A stretch of 64,000 nt of DNA from Saprospiraceae bacterium (GTDB lineage: Bacteria > Bacteroidota > Bacteroidia > Chitinophagales > Saprospiraceae): positions 247,501 through 311,500 of the forward strand of contig JAHCHX010000001.1 of the NCBI GenBank assembly GCA_026129545.1. Reading direction: 5' to 3'. Under the pieces are notes generated by a model. The model saw only the letters and a program-made list of their open reading frames with translations. It was not told the DNA's origin and did no database searches. Position 1 is the first letter of the stretch. Every line of letters begins with the position of its first letter. This document shows positions 18,190-27,398 of this stretch, in pieces. The position numbers and the translations under genes were made by a program.

Positions 18190-19432
18190 ACAAATCCAGC
18201 AGCAGCGAGAGCGGGTCTTCTATCAGGTTTTTCACTTTCACCAAGAATGTGACCGATGTGCTGCCGTCAATGACGCGGTGGTCGTAACTCAGCGCCAAGT
18301 ACATCATGGGGCGGATTTTGATTTCTCCGTTGACGACTGCCGGGCGCTCTTTGATGGCATGCATGCCGAGGATGGCGCTTTGTGGCTCATTTATTATAGG
18401 TGTGCTCATGAGGCTGCCAAATATGCCGCCATTGGTGATGGTGAAAGTGCCACCGGTCATTTCATCCAAAGAGAGTTTGCCATCGCGTGCCTTGGTGGAA
18501 AGGTCTTTGATGGCTTGCTCCACCTGAGCGAAGTTGAGGCTTTCCACGTTGCGCACGGGCGGCACCACGAGGCCATTCGGCGTGGAGATGGCGATGCTGA
18601 TGTCCACGAAATCGTGATAAACGATGTCGTCGCCGTCAATGCGTGCATTCACGTCGGGCATTTCGAGCAGCGCTTTTGCGCAGGCTTTGGCGAAGATGGA
18701 CATGAAGCCGAGTTTGATGCCGTATTTCTTGACAAATGCCTCTTGGTATTTTTCGCGCAATTCCATCACCCCGGTCATGTCCACCTCGTTGAAGGTGGTG
18801 AGCATGGCCGTGTTGTTTTTGGCGCTCACCAGGCGCTTGGCAATAGTGCGGCGCATACGGCTCATGCGTTCGCGGCGCTCGTTTCGGGTGAATGGTTGGC
18901 TGGTGATTGGTGGTGGGGGAGGGGGCGTGCTTGGTGGCGGCGCAGCTTGCGGACTGCTGCCTCCGCTGTTCACCGCTTTTTGCGCGTCGTCCTTTGTGAT
19001 GCGTCCGTCGCGGCCAGTGCCAGTCACGTTGGCCGGGTCAATGTTGCTTTCCGCGAGTATTTTGGCAGCGGCGGGGGAGGGGGCGCCGGTTGCGTAGGTC
19101 TGCTTGGACGGTTCGGAGGGGGATGGTGCTGTGGTGGTTGCTTCCGCTGGTTTTGAAGGGGTGGGTGCGCTACCGCTGCCGTTGGAAGCCGCTACCTCGG
19201 TGTCAATTTTGGCAAAAACAGCCCCCACCTCAAGGTCTTCGCCTTCTTTGGCTACATGGATGAGTTTCCCGGCTGAATCAGCCGAGAGTTCTTGATTGGC
19301 TTTTTCGGTCTCTATCTCGCAGAGCGGCTCGTCCATCGCCACGATGGAGCCATCGGGCTTGAGCCATTTGGAGAACGTGACGTTGGATATGGACTCGCCC
19401 AAATTGGGGATTTTGAGTTCGATTACAGGCAT
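18188..19432 (-). CDS. odhB: Dihydrolipoyllysine succinyltransferase, E2 of 2-oxoglutarate dehydrogenase
   Basis: A 414-residue TCA-cycle enzyme subunit. The N-terminal lipoyl domain has the lipoylated lysine K44 in [10 protein letters not shown] Pro/Ala/Ser-rich linker follows, then a peripheral subunit-binding domain (about 120-160: [20 protein letters not shown]). The catalytic domain ends with [10 protein letters not shown], with catalytic H385 and the DG pair. [20 protein letters not shown] is typical of the succinyl-transferring (SucB/OdhB) type rather than the acetyl type. E1 and E3 are not in the window. Confidence 0.95.
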   Translation of the reverse strand: MPVIELKIPNLGESISNVTFSKWLKPDGSIVAMDEPLCEIETEKANQELSADSAGKLIHVAKEGEDLEVGAVFAKIDTEVAASNGSGSAPTPSKPAEATTTAPSPSEPSKQTYATGAPSPAAAKILAESNIDPANVTGTGRDGRITKDDAQKAVNSGGSSPQAAPPPSTPPPPPPITSQPFTRNERRERMSRMRRTIAKRLVSAKNNTAMLTTFNEVDMTGVMELREKYQEAFVKKYGIKLGFMSIFAKACAKALLEMPDVNARIDGDDIVYHDFVDISIAISTPNGLVVPPVRNVESLNFAQVEQAIKDLSTKARDGKLSLDEMTGGTFTITNGGIFGSLMSTPIINEPQSAILGMHAIKERPAVVNGEIKIRPMMYLALSYDHRVIDGSTSVTFLVKVKNLIEDPLSLLLDL

Positions 19433-19525
19433 TTATGTGATAATAGATGATGAGTGATGAACGAGCAATCAATTTTCGGGGCAAAAGTAGAGGTTGGTAT
19501 GTATTTTATACGGTTGTGAATCGGA

Positions 19526-20365
19526 TTACTTTGCTCTCCGATAGTCGAATTTCAAGACCAACCCCTCGCCCTTTTTCCCCTCGCTGCTCAGGTAAAGATT
19601 GCCCTCCTTATCGAAAGCGATGCCCTCTGGTTGTGGCAGGAGCGTCTTGTTGAGCCGAATGGCATAGCGGATAGCGCCCGTTTTGTAATCAAGCACCACG
19701 AGGCGCTTTTGTGCCGTGGAGATGACATAGACATCGTTGGTGATGGGGTGAACAGCGATGCCGGAGGGGCTGATGTAGCGTCGCTTCTTGTCTTCCTCGT
19801 TGAGAGGCACGATGCGGTTCACTTCTTCCGGGTTAATGGTGTAAACAGGCTCTTTGCCCAATTGTTTGGTTTTCAGGTCAAATGCAAAAATGCGTCGCAA
19901 CCCGGCGCTATCCGGGTTCTGCTTGCAGGCGAGCAGCAGGGCGAACCGCTTCGCATCGTAGCAGAGTCCCTCCACGTCGTCTTCCTTTTTCAAGTGCGTT
20001 TTGTATTCCACGATGTTGGGGTGGTCAGTGTCCCAACAGCCGATTTCGAAGATGTCGCCGTTGCTTTTTGCGGCATAGAGGCATTTGCCTACCATTTCCA
20101 CTCCTTCAAAATCGCCTTTCTCGCGGAATTTGACCCGGCGAAGTATCACCCCGCCTCCCGCGCCGTCGATGAAAAATATCTCGCCCACCTCATCGGCTAT
20201 GGCAAGAAACACGCCCGGCGTGTCGGTAGGGCTGAGGCCGGAAATCTCCTGAAGCTCCTCGCTGACGAGGTTGATGATGAAAGAGGGATTTTCTATGTCG
20301 TAGGGTAGGGTGTCGGTTGGGGTGGTTTGTAGCAGGAAACAGAGCGCAAAGGCAAGGGATGTCAT
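19526..20365 (-). CDS. Secreted SdiA-regulated-type beta-propeller protein
   Basis: A 279-residue protein with an N-terminal hydrophobic signal (MTSLAFALCFLLQ). It is built of propeller-like repeats such as EISGLSPTDTPGVFLAIADE, GDFEGVEMVGKCLYAA, SPSGIAVHPITNDVYVIS and QPEGIAFDKEGNLYLSSEG. This is the SdiA-regulated domain pattern, related to PQQ/NHL propellers and phytase-like folds. Enzymatic activity is unknown. The start at 20365 is chosen for its signal peptide; upstream codons in the open frame look non-coding. It stands next to, but about 260 bp away from, the HAD gene on the same strand. Confidence 0.72.
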   Translation of the reverse strand: MTSLAFALCFLLQTTPTDTLPYDIENPSFIINLVSEELQEISGLSPTDTPGVFLAIADEVGEIFFIDGAGGGVILRRVKFREKGDFEGVEMVGKCLYAAKSNGDIFEIGCWDTDHPNIVEYKTHLKKEDDVEGLCYDAKRFALLLACKQNPDSAGLRRIFAFDLKTKQLGKEPVYTINPEEVNRIVPLNEEDKKRRYISPSGIAVHPITNDVYVISTAQKRLVVLDYKTGAIRYAIRLNKTLLPQPEGIAFDKEGNLYLSSEGKKGEGLVLKFDYRRAK

Positions 20366-20554
20366 GCGTTGTCGTCGTTTGATGGTGTGAGTGTTTTGCG
20401 GGACAAAGGAACAACGTTTTTTCTTACCCTCTTTATTGCGCTGTATCCTGCGCACCATTAAGTTTTCAGCATGGCTGATGCCGCAATCCATTCAAAACCA
20501 AGTGTATCATCCGTGCTTATCTGAACAGCCTTGGCGAATCAAGGCAAAAAAGAC

Positions 20555-20590
20555 AACCCGTCCGATGGCTGCTGCTCCAAAGGACGGGTT
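20555..20590 (-). terminator. Terminator of the HAD phosphatase gene
   Basis: AACCCGTCC (20555-20563) pairs with GGACGGGTT (20582-20590). On the minus strand the stem is followed by GTCTTTTTTGCC. It lies about 40 bp past the stop at 20627. Confidence 0.75.
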
Positions 20591-20626
20591 ACAGATTTGC
20601 TGTATATGCGAACCTAGATGTTTTTT

Positions 20627-21067
20627 TTATTCTGAAAACACTTCGATTTCGTGCGTTTTCACCACTAAATCGGTGAATTTTCCCTTAAATCTTGTGGCGC
20701 GCACGATGTGGTTGTCAATCCAGTGATAGTTGCCACCGCGTGGTTTGCCAAACAGGATTCCGTGATACTTGAACCCGTGCTTGCGGAGCCAATACTCGGT
20801 GATTTCGCGGTGGGCTTCGGTGCGACTGGTGAAAAAATAGACAACGTGGCCCTCGTCGTACCAGCGATTGAGCATGGCCAATGCGTCGGGGTAGGGGAGT
20901 ACCGTGCCCATGCGCTCCGGCTCTTCGTTGGGCACATCGTCGCAAATGGTGCCGTCAATATCAATCAGGAAATTTTTGACGTGTTGGGGCAGCACGGGGC
21001 TGATGCGTTCGCCCTTTTCGTTGAAGGTTTCTTGCAACGTGGTTTGGGTATGGTCTTGATGTGTCAT
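20627..21067 (-). CDS. HAD-superfamily phosphatase-like protein
   Basis: A 146-residue cytosolic protein. HAD motif I is DIDGTICDD, motif II is FFTSRT, and GKPRGGNYHWIDNH supplies the lysine and late Asp region. It is compact, without a large cap domain. Close relatives in Bacteroidota are sometimes annotated as phosphoheptose isomerase; the HAD motifs make that name look wrong. The substrate is unknown. The start at 21067 (MTHQDH) is preferred over an in-frame ATG 12 codons upstream. Confidence 0.75.
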   Translation of the reverse strand: MTHQDHTQTTLQETFNEKGERISPVLPQHVKNFLIDIDGTICDDVPNEEPERMGTVLPYPDALAMLNRWYDEGHVVYFFTSRTEAHREITEYWLRKHGFKYHGILFGKPRGGNYHWIDNHIVRATRFKGKFTDLVVKTHEIEVFSE

Positions 21068-21174
21068 CGTGTCAGTTTTACGCAAAGGTATGGCTTGCGT
21101 CACAAATTATGCCACCTCTGCGCTCATTCCTGTATTTGCTCGACGAACTTTCCCAAAAATGATGTTGGGCAAAT

Positions 21175-21182
21175 TATCTTTG
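21175..21182 (+). promoter_or_regulatory. -7 element TATCTTTG before the M16 peptidase gene
   Basis: It is an exact match to TAnnTTTG, 109 bp before the ATG, in the divergent spacer. No clear -33 TTG at ideal spacing. Confidence 0.45.
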
Positions 21183-21291
21183 CCCGCGACGGGCTTTGGC
21201 TGTTTTATTTTCTGTCGGAACGCACGGCGGGGAAAAAAGCAACCGTCGCACCTCGTTCTTTTCTCAATTTTCGTAACTTAAACATAATAAC

Positions 21292-24036
21292 ATGAAAACG
21301 AACCTACTGTGTTTGGCGTCAGCCTTTCTGCTGACCATTTTTCTGACTCCCCTTTCCGCTCAAAGCAAGCTTAAGCTTCCCGAAGGCGTGCGATACGTCA
21401 CCTCCGTGGAGGGCATCACCGAATACCGATTGGCCAATGGCTTGCAGGTACTGCTGTTTCCCGACCCTTCCAAACCAATCATCACGGTGAACATCACTTA
21501 CAAGGTCGGGTCGCGCCATGAGGCTTATGGCGAGACGGGCATGGCGCACTTGCTCGAGCATTTGGTGTTCAAGGGCACTCCCAAACACCCTAACATCCCG
21601 CAAGAATTGACTGCGCACGGTGCTCGCCCCAACGGCACGACGTGGTTTGACCGAACCAACTATTTCGAGACATTCGATGCCACCGAAGAAAACTTGCGCT
21701 GGGCGCTCGACCTCGAAAGCGACCGCATGATTAACTCGTTCATCGCAAAAGCAGACTTGGAAAGCGAGTTCTCGGTGGTGCGCAACGAATATGAACGCGG
21801 CGAAAACAGCCCTTTCGGAGTGCTTTACAAGCGGATGCTGGGCACCATGTATCAATGGCACAACTACGGGAAATCCACCATCGGCGAAAAATCCGACATC
21901 GAGGGAGCGCCCATCGAGCGTTTGCAGGCATTCTATCGGATGTACTACCAACCCGACAACGCAGTATTGGTGGTAGCAGGCAAAATTGACGAGCAAAAGA
22001 CGCTTGACCTCGTACACGAGTATTTCTCACCGATTCCGAGGCCTACCCGCCAACTCATCCCCACATACACGAAGGAACCCACGCAGGACGGCGAACGCCA
22101 CATCACGCTCCGCCGCACCGGCGATGTGCAAGTGGTGTCCGCCATGTATCGCATCCCGGCGGCCTCTCATCCCGATTTTGCTGCATTGTCGGTGCTGGCT
22201 GATTTGCTGACACACGAGCCTACAGGCCGACTCTACAAGGCTTTGGTGGAAACGAAAAAAGCTTCGAGCATCAGCGGGAGCGCCTCCGGTTTCGCGGAAG
22301 GCGGCTTTGCGGGCTTTTGGGCAGAGGTGCGGCAGGAAAACTCGCTGGAAGAGGCAAAAACGATTTTGCTCAACGTGCTCGACGACCTGAAAAAGAACCC
22401 GCCCACCGATGATGAAGTGGAAAAAGCCAAAGCTCGGCAGCTCAAGAATTTTGAGATGTTCATCAAGCAAAGCGACCGTGTGGGGCTTAGGCTGAGTGAA
22501 TATATCGGCCAAGGCGACTGGCGCTTGGCTTTCTGGTACCGCGACCAATTGGAGAACGTGGCAACCGAGGACGTGAGCCGCGTGGCACAACGATATTTCA
22601 AACTCGCCAACCGAACCCTCGGATTTTTCCTGCCCGAACCAAACCCTGACCGCGCGGAGATACCCGATGCCCCCGACCTCGCCGAAATGCTCAAAGATTA
22701 CAAAGGCAAGCCCCCCATCTCGCAAGGGGAGGATTTTGACCCCTCTCCCGGCAACATCGAAAAACGCACCACGCGCGGCAAGTTTGCCAACGGGATGCAA
22801 TATGCCCTGCTGCCCAAGGAGAATCGAGGCGACGCAGTGAACGCCACCCTGACCTTCCGCTTCGGCACGCTCGAAAGCCTGCAAAATCAGCAGATGGTGG
22901 GCAACGCCACAGCCTCCATGCTCGACAAAGGCACCCTCAACAAAACCCGCGAACAAATCCGGGAGGCACAGGACAAACTTAAAGCCCGCATCAACGTGTT
23001 TGGCGGCCCCACCGCCGTCACAGTGAACATCGAGACCGACCGCGAGCATCTGGCCGAGGCCATTCGCTTGGTGGGCGAAATCATGCGCAAACCCTCGTTC
23101 CCCCAAAACGAGTTTGAAAAATTTCGGGAAGAATACCTTGCTGGCCTTGAGCAGCAAAAAACCGACCCGGCGGCCCTGTCGAGCCTTGCCTATCGGCGCA
23201 TCACCAGCCCCTATCCGAAGGGCGACCCGCGCTACAACATGACCTTCGAAGAGGAAGAAGAGGCCGTGAAAGCCGTCACGCTCGACCAAGTGAAGGCGTT
23301 CCATCAAAAATTCTACGGGGCCTCCAACGCAACCTGCGCAGTGGTGGGCGACTTCGATAAGCAGCAAATAGAGACGGTGCTCAAGGAAACTTTTGGCGAC
23401 TGGAAAAGCCCCTCACCCTTCAAGCGAGTGGAGAACAACTACATCCCGGTGGCGGCCAAGACGGAGGTCATCAACACACCAGACAAGGCCAATGCCAACT
23501 ATGTGGCTGGCTACAACTACGCCATGAACACCGACCACCCCGATTACCCGGCACTCACTATCGGCGGCTATATCTTGGGCGGTGGATTCCTCAATTCGCG
23601 CCTCGCCACGCGCATCCGCCAAAAAGAAGGACTGAGCTACGGGGTGCGCGGCGGATTTTTCGCCAGCTCTATGGATGAAAACGGCGGCTTTTCTGCCAAT
23701 GCCATTTACAACCCGCAGAATTTGGAAAAACTCGAGGCCGCATTCAAAGACGAAATCGAAAAAGCCAGCAAGGACGGTGTCACACAGGAAGAACTTGATG
23801 CCGCCAAGACTGGCTGGCTACAGTCGCAAAAAGTGAATCGCTCTGCCGACAACGGGGTGGCGGGCCGGCTGAACCAGTATCTCTTCATGAATCGAACCAT
23901 GAATTGGGATGCCGATTTCGAGAGTAAAGTGGAAAAACTCACGGTCAAAGACGTGAACGCGGCCATGAAAAAATACCTCGACTACTCGAAGATGATCATC
24001 GTGAAAGCGGGCGATTTCAACAAAGCAAAACCATGA
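21292..24036 (+). CDS. M16-family zinc metallopeptidase (insulinase/pitrilysin type), two-domain
   Basis: A 914-residue exported peptidase with signal peptide 1-23. The inverted zinc motif HxxEH is H86-L-L-E89-H90, with the third ligand E166 (NEYERGEN), exactly 76 residues on. Residues about 500-914 form the second, catalytically inactive M16 half with the R/Y substrate-binding region RQKEGLSYGVRGG. Such fused periplasmic M16 enzymes degrade peptides. Its stop overlaps the next gene's start (ATGA). Confidence 0.93.
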   Translation: MKTNLLCLASAFLLTIFLTPLSAQSKLKLPEGVRYVTSVEGITEYRLANGLQVLLFPDPSKPIITVNITYKVGSRHEAYGETGMAHLLEHLVFKGTPKHPNIPQELTAHGARPNGTTWFDRTNYFETFDATEENLRWALDLESDRMINSFIAKADLESEFSVVRNEYERGENSPFGVLYKRMLGTMYQWHNYGKSTIGEKSDIEGAPIERLQAFYRMYYQPDNAVLVVAGKIDEQKTLDLVHEYFSPIPRPTRQLIPTYTKEPTQDGERHITLRRTGDVQVVSAMYRIPAASHPDFAALSVLADLLTHEPTGRLYKALVETKKASSISGSASGFAEGGFAGFWAEVRQENSLEEAKTILLNVLDDLKKNPPTDDEVEKAKARQLKNFEMFIKQSDRVGLRLSEYIGQGDWRLAFWYRDQLENVATEDVSRVAQRYFKLANRTLGFFLPEPNPDRAEIPDAPDLAEMLKDYKGKPPISQGEDFDPSPGNIEKRTTRGKFANGMQYALLPKENRGDAVNATLTFRFGTLESLQNQQMVGNATASMLDKGTLNKTREQIREAQDKLKARINVFGGPTAVTVNIETDREHLAEAIRLVGEIMRKPSFPQNEFEKFREEYLAGLEQQKTDPAALSSLAYRRITSPYPKGDPRYNMTFEEEEEAVKAVTLDQVKAFHQKFYGASNATCAVVGDFDKQQIETVLKETFGDWKSPSPFKRVENNYIPVAAKTEVINTPDKANANYVAGYNYAMNTDHPDYPALTIGGYILGGGFLNSRLATRIRQKEGLSYGVRGGFFASSMDENGGFSANAIYNPQNLEKLEAAFKDEIEKASKDGVTQEELDAAKTGWLQSQKVNRSADNGVAGRLNQYLFMNRTMNWDADFESKVEKLTVKDVNAAMKKYLDYSKMIIVKAGDFNKAKP

Positions 24037-24707
24037 AGAACGTCTGGCTTCCTTTGTTTCTCATGGTCGCGCTCGCGCATCTGGCGGGGGTGGCTATGGA
24101 ACACAGGGGATTGGTTGTCATTACCAAACCGATGCTGATGCCTTTGTTGGCGGTTTGGCTGGCCGTGGAGACGCGCCACGGCCAGCCCCGCTTTTTGAAA
24201 AAAATGATGTTTGCCGGGCTGTCCTTTTCCACAGTGGGCGATGTGTTGCTCCTATGGGGAGGCAAACCGCTTTTTTTCATACTGGGCTTAGTGGCCTTTT
24301 TGTTTGCCCACTTGTCTTACATCGGCGGTTTCTCCTCCATGCTTCGTCGTTCGGACAAAGGCTTTTTGAGCCGTCGGCCCGTTTGGGCATTGTGGCCTGT
24401 GTTGGCTGCGGTAGCCTTGGTGTGGTCGCTGTGGTCAGGCATTCCCGATGAGATGAAATTGCCCGTAGGTATCTACACGGCGGTCATCACCACCATGGTG
24501 CTGAGTGTGTTCAATCTCAAGGGAAGTGTGACGGCTCCCATTTTCCAAACATTGCTTGCCGGGGCGTTGCTGTTTATGCTGTCTGACAGCCTGATAGCAT
24601 GGAGCCGATTTGACAGCCCATTTCCATTTTCGGGTCTGGCCATCATGGGCACTTACATTGCCGGTCAGTTTTTGTTGGCGCGTGGGGCCTGCGAAGTATT
24701 GCGTTGA
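24033..24707 (+). CDS. Lysoplasmalogenase-like protein (YhhN/TMEM86 family)
   Basis: A 224-residue integral membrane protein with about seven or eight hydrophobic segments. Family motifs are ITKPMLMPLL near the N-terminus, FSTVGDVLLLWGG (the conserved D-x-L-L-L region) and LFMLSDSLIAW. YhhN/TMEM86 proteins hydrolyse the vinyl ether bond of lysoplasmalogens. The 4-nt ATGA overlap indicates coupling to the M16 gene, though no functional link is evident. Confidence 0.85.
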   Translation: MKNVWLPLFLMVALAHLAGVAMEHRGLVVITKPMLMPLLAVWLAVETRHGQPRFLKKMMFAGLSFSTVGDVLLLWGGKPLFFILGLVAFLFAHLSYIGGFSSMLRRSDKGFLSRRPVWALWPVLAAVALVWSLWSGIPDEMKLPVGIYTAVITTMVLSVFNLKGSVTAPIFQTLLAGALLFMLSDSLIAWSRFDSPFPFSGLAIMGTYIAGQFLLARGACEVLR

Positions 24708-24715
24708 GGCTACGG

Positions 24716-25906
24716 TCAGGCCACTGCTTTCCTGTTCTTTCGCCACACATACACCATGCCGCCCACACTGACAAGGAAAAGCACGATGGAAATGATTTCT
24801 GCTTGTGTCAGTTCCATGCCAAGCACCTTGTGCACTACATTGACGCGAATTTTTTCAATCAAAAACCGCTCAATGGCAATCAGCGCGAGATAAATGAAAA
24901 ACAGCATTCCCGGAATCTGAATGCGTTTCCGCAAAGCCCAGAGAATGCCAAAGACCACCACCATCATCATCGTTTCGTAGAAGGGCGTGGGGAACACGGG
25001 TTGCGCCAATTGCATACAGTAGTCCCAATCGCAGTTTTCTATCGGCACATTGGGATTGGGCAATTCGGTGTGGCCGTCGTTGAGCACGTTGTGCGGGTAT
25101 CGGGTAGCCCACCAAGAATCGGGCATCCAAGAGAGCCAGCCGGGTTTGGGCGCGTTGTTCACGATGCCCCAATCGCCGTCGCCGGAGAGTTGGCAGCCGA
25201 TGCGGCCCACCCCATAGCCAGCCGTCAGAGCAGGCGCCACCGCGTCAGCCGAAGGCCAAAACGGGATTTTTTGCCGCCACATGTACCACACCACCAGCAC
25301 AAACCCAAGTACCAATCCGCCAAAAAACGCCAGCCCGCCACCTGAAAGCAACGAGCCTAAGGGGTCGCGGAGAAAAGACTGCCAGTTGTCAAAAAGGTCA
25401 AAAATTTTAGCCCCCAAAATGCCGCCCACCGCCGCCCACACCGTCATCTCGCTGATGCGGTCGTGCGGCCACACCAACACCTCGCGGGTCACGGGCACAT
25501 TTTTGCGCTTTCGGTAAGCATCCCACCAAGTAAGCCCCCCCAAAACGGCGGCTCCCAAAAGTCCGGCCAACCAGTGTATTTTGCTGGAAAGAATCACCGA
25601 GGCAGGGTCGGCCCTGAACACCTCGTAGTGTTGATAGGCATACAGCCCTTTGCCCGCCAAAATCAGCCCAACCAGCGCATTGGACACTATTTCGCCCGTC
25701 GTGGCGGGAGCTCCCTCCGTCACCGTCGCTTTGGTAGGCTGGTAGTAGCCCTCTTGGGCTTTTCTTTTCAGTTCGATGTAATAGACCACCGCGCTGACCA
25801 AAAACGCGATGGCAAGAAAAAAGCCGAAGGTTTTGAAAATGGAAAGCCAGTTGTCGGGTTGGGTGCCAAACAACGCATGGGCCAAATATGAAAGGTCGGG
25901 ATACAT
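24716..25906 (-). CDS. lgt: Lgt-like prolipoprotein diacylglyceryl transferase, enlarged variant
   Basis: A 396-residue membrane protein with the Lgt signature GYGVGRIGCQLSGDGDWGI near the middle and the C-terminal FYETMMMVVVFGILWALRKR block. Lgt moves diacylglycerol from phosphatidylglycerol to the lipobox cysteine of prolipoproteins. It is about 100 residues longer than usual, with an N-terminal extension of extra helices. The position of E. coli His103 (normally F-H-G-G) reads GGGLAFFGG, so the histidine is absent. It may be a paralogue with altered chemistry. It converges with the YhhN gene, with only 8 bp between stops. Confidence 0.8.
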   Translation of the reverse strand: MYPDLSYLAHALFGTQPDNWLSIFKTFGFFLAIAFLVSAVVYYIELKRKAQEGYYQPTKATVTEGAPATTGEIVSNALVGLILAGKGLYAYQHYEVFRADPASVILSSKIHWLAGLLGAAVLGGLTWWDAYRKRKNVPVTREVLVWPHDRISEMTVWAAVGGILGAKIFDLFDNWQSFLRDPLGSLLSGGGLAFFGGLVLGFVLVVWYMWRQKIPFWPSADAVAPALTAGYGVGRIGCQLSGDGDWGIVNNAPKPGWLSWMPDSWWATRYPHNVLNDGHTELPNPNVPIENCDWDYCMQLAQPVFPTPFYETMMMVVVFGILWALRKRIQIPGMLFFIYLALIAIERFLIEKIRVNVVHKVLGMELTQAEIISIVLFLVSVGGMVYVWRKNRKAVA

Positions 25907-26104
25907 GAGCGAGCGTTAGGGACGTGGGGGTGAGAGGTTTAGGTATAAGTGCCTGACAAACAGATTTTTGGAGAAAAGATGCGGCAAAGATAAAAAGGGC
26001 GATGTGAAATCAGGGTTATTTTAAAGCTGAGGAAGCAAGGGGGCGATAACGTGTGTAGCTCAGGCGCTGTGTGCGCTATCACACTACCGAACATTTTCAA
26101 ATTT

Positions 26105-26178
26105 GCCACGAAGCCACAAAGACGCAAAGCAAAATACGCATTGATTTGCTGCATTTTGTGCCTTTGTGTCTTTGCGGC
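26105..26178. repeat. Intergenic palindrome of the CACAAAGACGCAAAG type
   Basis: GCCACGAAGCCACAAAGACGCAAAG is answered about 25 nt later by TTTGTGCCTTTGTGTCTTTGCGGC, an imperfect long inverted repeat. It lies in the 441-bp gap 25907-26347, in which I see no credible gene. Confidence 0.65.
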
Positions 26179-26347
26179 ACAAAAATAATGTCCAATAGCG
26201 TGGTGCGCTGTTCAGGCCGTGATTTCAAGCCACCGCCTGAATAAGGGCTTGAATATCAAAAGTTTCAACTCATAATTTGCATTTTCAACAGAAAAACGAC
26301 TTTTGCGCCGCCAACGGCCCCACGCGAACATCCTATAGCCACAAAAC

Positions 26348-27040
26348 ATGGGCAGAAAAAACAAGCTCCGCAAATTTGCCGAAATCCTGTCGTTCCCCAA
26401 CGTGTATGAATGCTACAACGTGCAGCAACCCGCTCTCGTTGGCGCGGGCATGGTGCACGTTGATTTGAAAGGCAAGTGGAACGCGTCGCATTTTCACAGC
26501 GAGCACCCCGTCACGCTCGAACTGGCCTGCGGTGGCGGCGAATATACCGTCGAACTGGCGCGACAGTTCCCAGACCGCAATTTCATCGGCGTGGACGTGA
26601 AGGGCAACCGCCTTTGGAAAGGTGCCAAAACAGCCCTCGAAGCAGGCCTGACGAATGCCGCCTTCTTGCGCACACGCATCGAAATCATCGAACACTTCTT
26701 TGCACCGGGCGAGGTGGCGGAAATTTGGATAACCTTCCCCGACCCGTTCCCACGCGCCAGCAAGGAAAACCGCCGGCTCACCTCCCCTTTTTTTCACGAA
26801 AAATACCGCCAAATCCTGCAACCCGGCGGTCTTGTCCATTTGAAACACGACGCTCCCGACTTTTACCAATTCACGCTGGACACTATTGCCGCAGACCCGC
26901 GCTGCAAGTTGATTTATCAAAATGACGACATCTACGCCGCCGCGCTGCCTTACCCTGAACTGGCCATTCAGACCCTTTACGAGTCCTTTCACCTGGCTGC
27001 TGGCAAAACCATCAAATATGTGCGCTACACGCTCGGGTAA
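26348..27040 (+). CDS. trmB: tRNA (guanine-N7)-methyltransferase
   Basis: A 230-residue SAM-dependent enzyme that makes m7G46 in tRNA. The SAM-binding motif is LELACGGGEYTVELA. The catalytic-region block ITFPDPFPRASKENRRLTSP is the TrmB hallmark (E. coli: FPDPWHKARHNKRRI). LVHLKHDAPDFY and YESFHLAAGKTIKYVRY complete the family pattern. Length is normal. It stands alone and is followed by a nested palindrome. Confidence 0.95.
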   Translation: MGRKNKLRKFAEILSFPNVYECYNVQQPALVGAGMVHVDLKGKWNASHFHSEHPVTLELACGGGEYTVELARQFPDRNFIGVDVKGNRLWKGAKTALEAGLTNAAFLRTRIEIIEHFFAPGEVAEIWITFPDPFPRASKENRRLTSPFFHEKYRQILQPGGLVHLKHDAPDFYQFTLDTIAADPRCKLIYQNDDIYAAALPYPELAIQTLYESFHLAAGKTIKYVRYTLG

Positions 27041-27065
27041 CTTTTTGAGATTTCCATGAAAAAAG

Positions 27066-27197
27066 CAGCCATTCTCGGTTTGTAAGAGGTGTCATCTTTT
27101 GAGGAACGAAAAAGTGACATCTCGGCCTGTTTTTGAGATGTCGCCCCTCCATTCTTCTGGGATGACACCTCAGAACCCGCCAAAACGAGAATGGCTG
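27066..27197. repeat. Three-tier nested palindrome downstream of trmB
   Basis: Three stems are nested: 27066-27082 with 27181-27197 (17 bp, one mismatch); 27086-27096 with 27161-27171 (11 bp, perfect); 27116-27123 with 27135-27142 (8 bp, perfect). No ORF of note is inside. It could be a structured RNA, a folded mobile remnant or a terminator complex. Confidence 0.7.
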
Positions 27198-27205
27198 TGA
27201 AAAAA

Positions 27206-27305
27206 GGGGGGCATTTCAAACAGTCATAATCAAATCGGAACAGCGCTCCGATATATGCCGGAACAGTGTCCCGGCGCACAGAAGCGACAATTTGAAATGA
27301 ACCCG
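27206..27305 (-). mobile_element. MITE-like element, copy A
   Basis: A roughly 100-bp element whose ends read GGGGGGCATTTCAAAC on the left and CAATTTGAAATGAACCC on the right. In reverse complement it aligns along its whole length with copies at 29107 and 34025, sharing TTTCAAATTGTCGCTT, CGCCGG, CCGGCATATATCG and GTTCCGATTT. It carries no gene, which suits a non-autonomous element. It ends about 94 bp before the sod start. Confidence 0.7.
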
Positions 27306-27398
27306 AAAAAACCAATTCACGTCGAACATCTTACTTCCGGCGCTGTTTCAACCATACAGTTCACCACTTTAACATCTTCAAACAATTCAACAAAAAAT

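Noticed and set aside
25939..26154. 71-residue minus-strand ORF between lgt and trmB
   Set aside because: It runs across the palindrome at 26105 and has no protein-like features or start signal.
27255..27398. N-terminal extension of superoxide dismutase
   Set aside because: The in-frame upstream codons lie partly in MITE copy A, and the family's conserved N-terminus starts at 27399.
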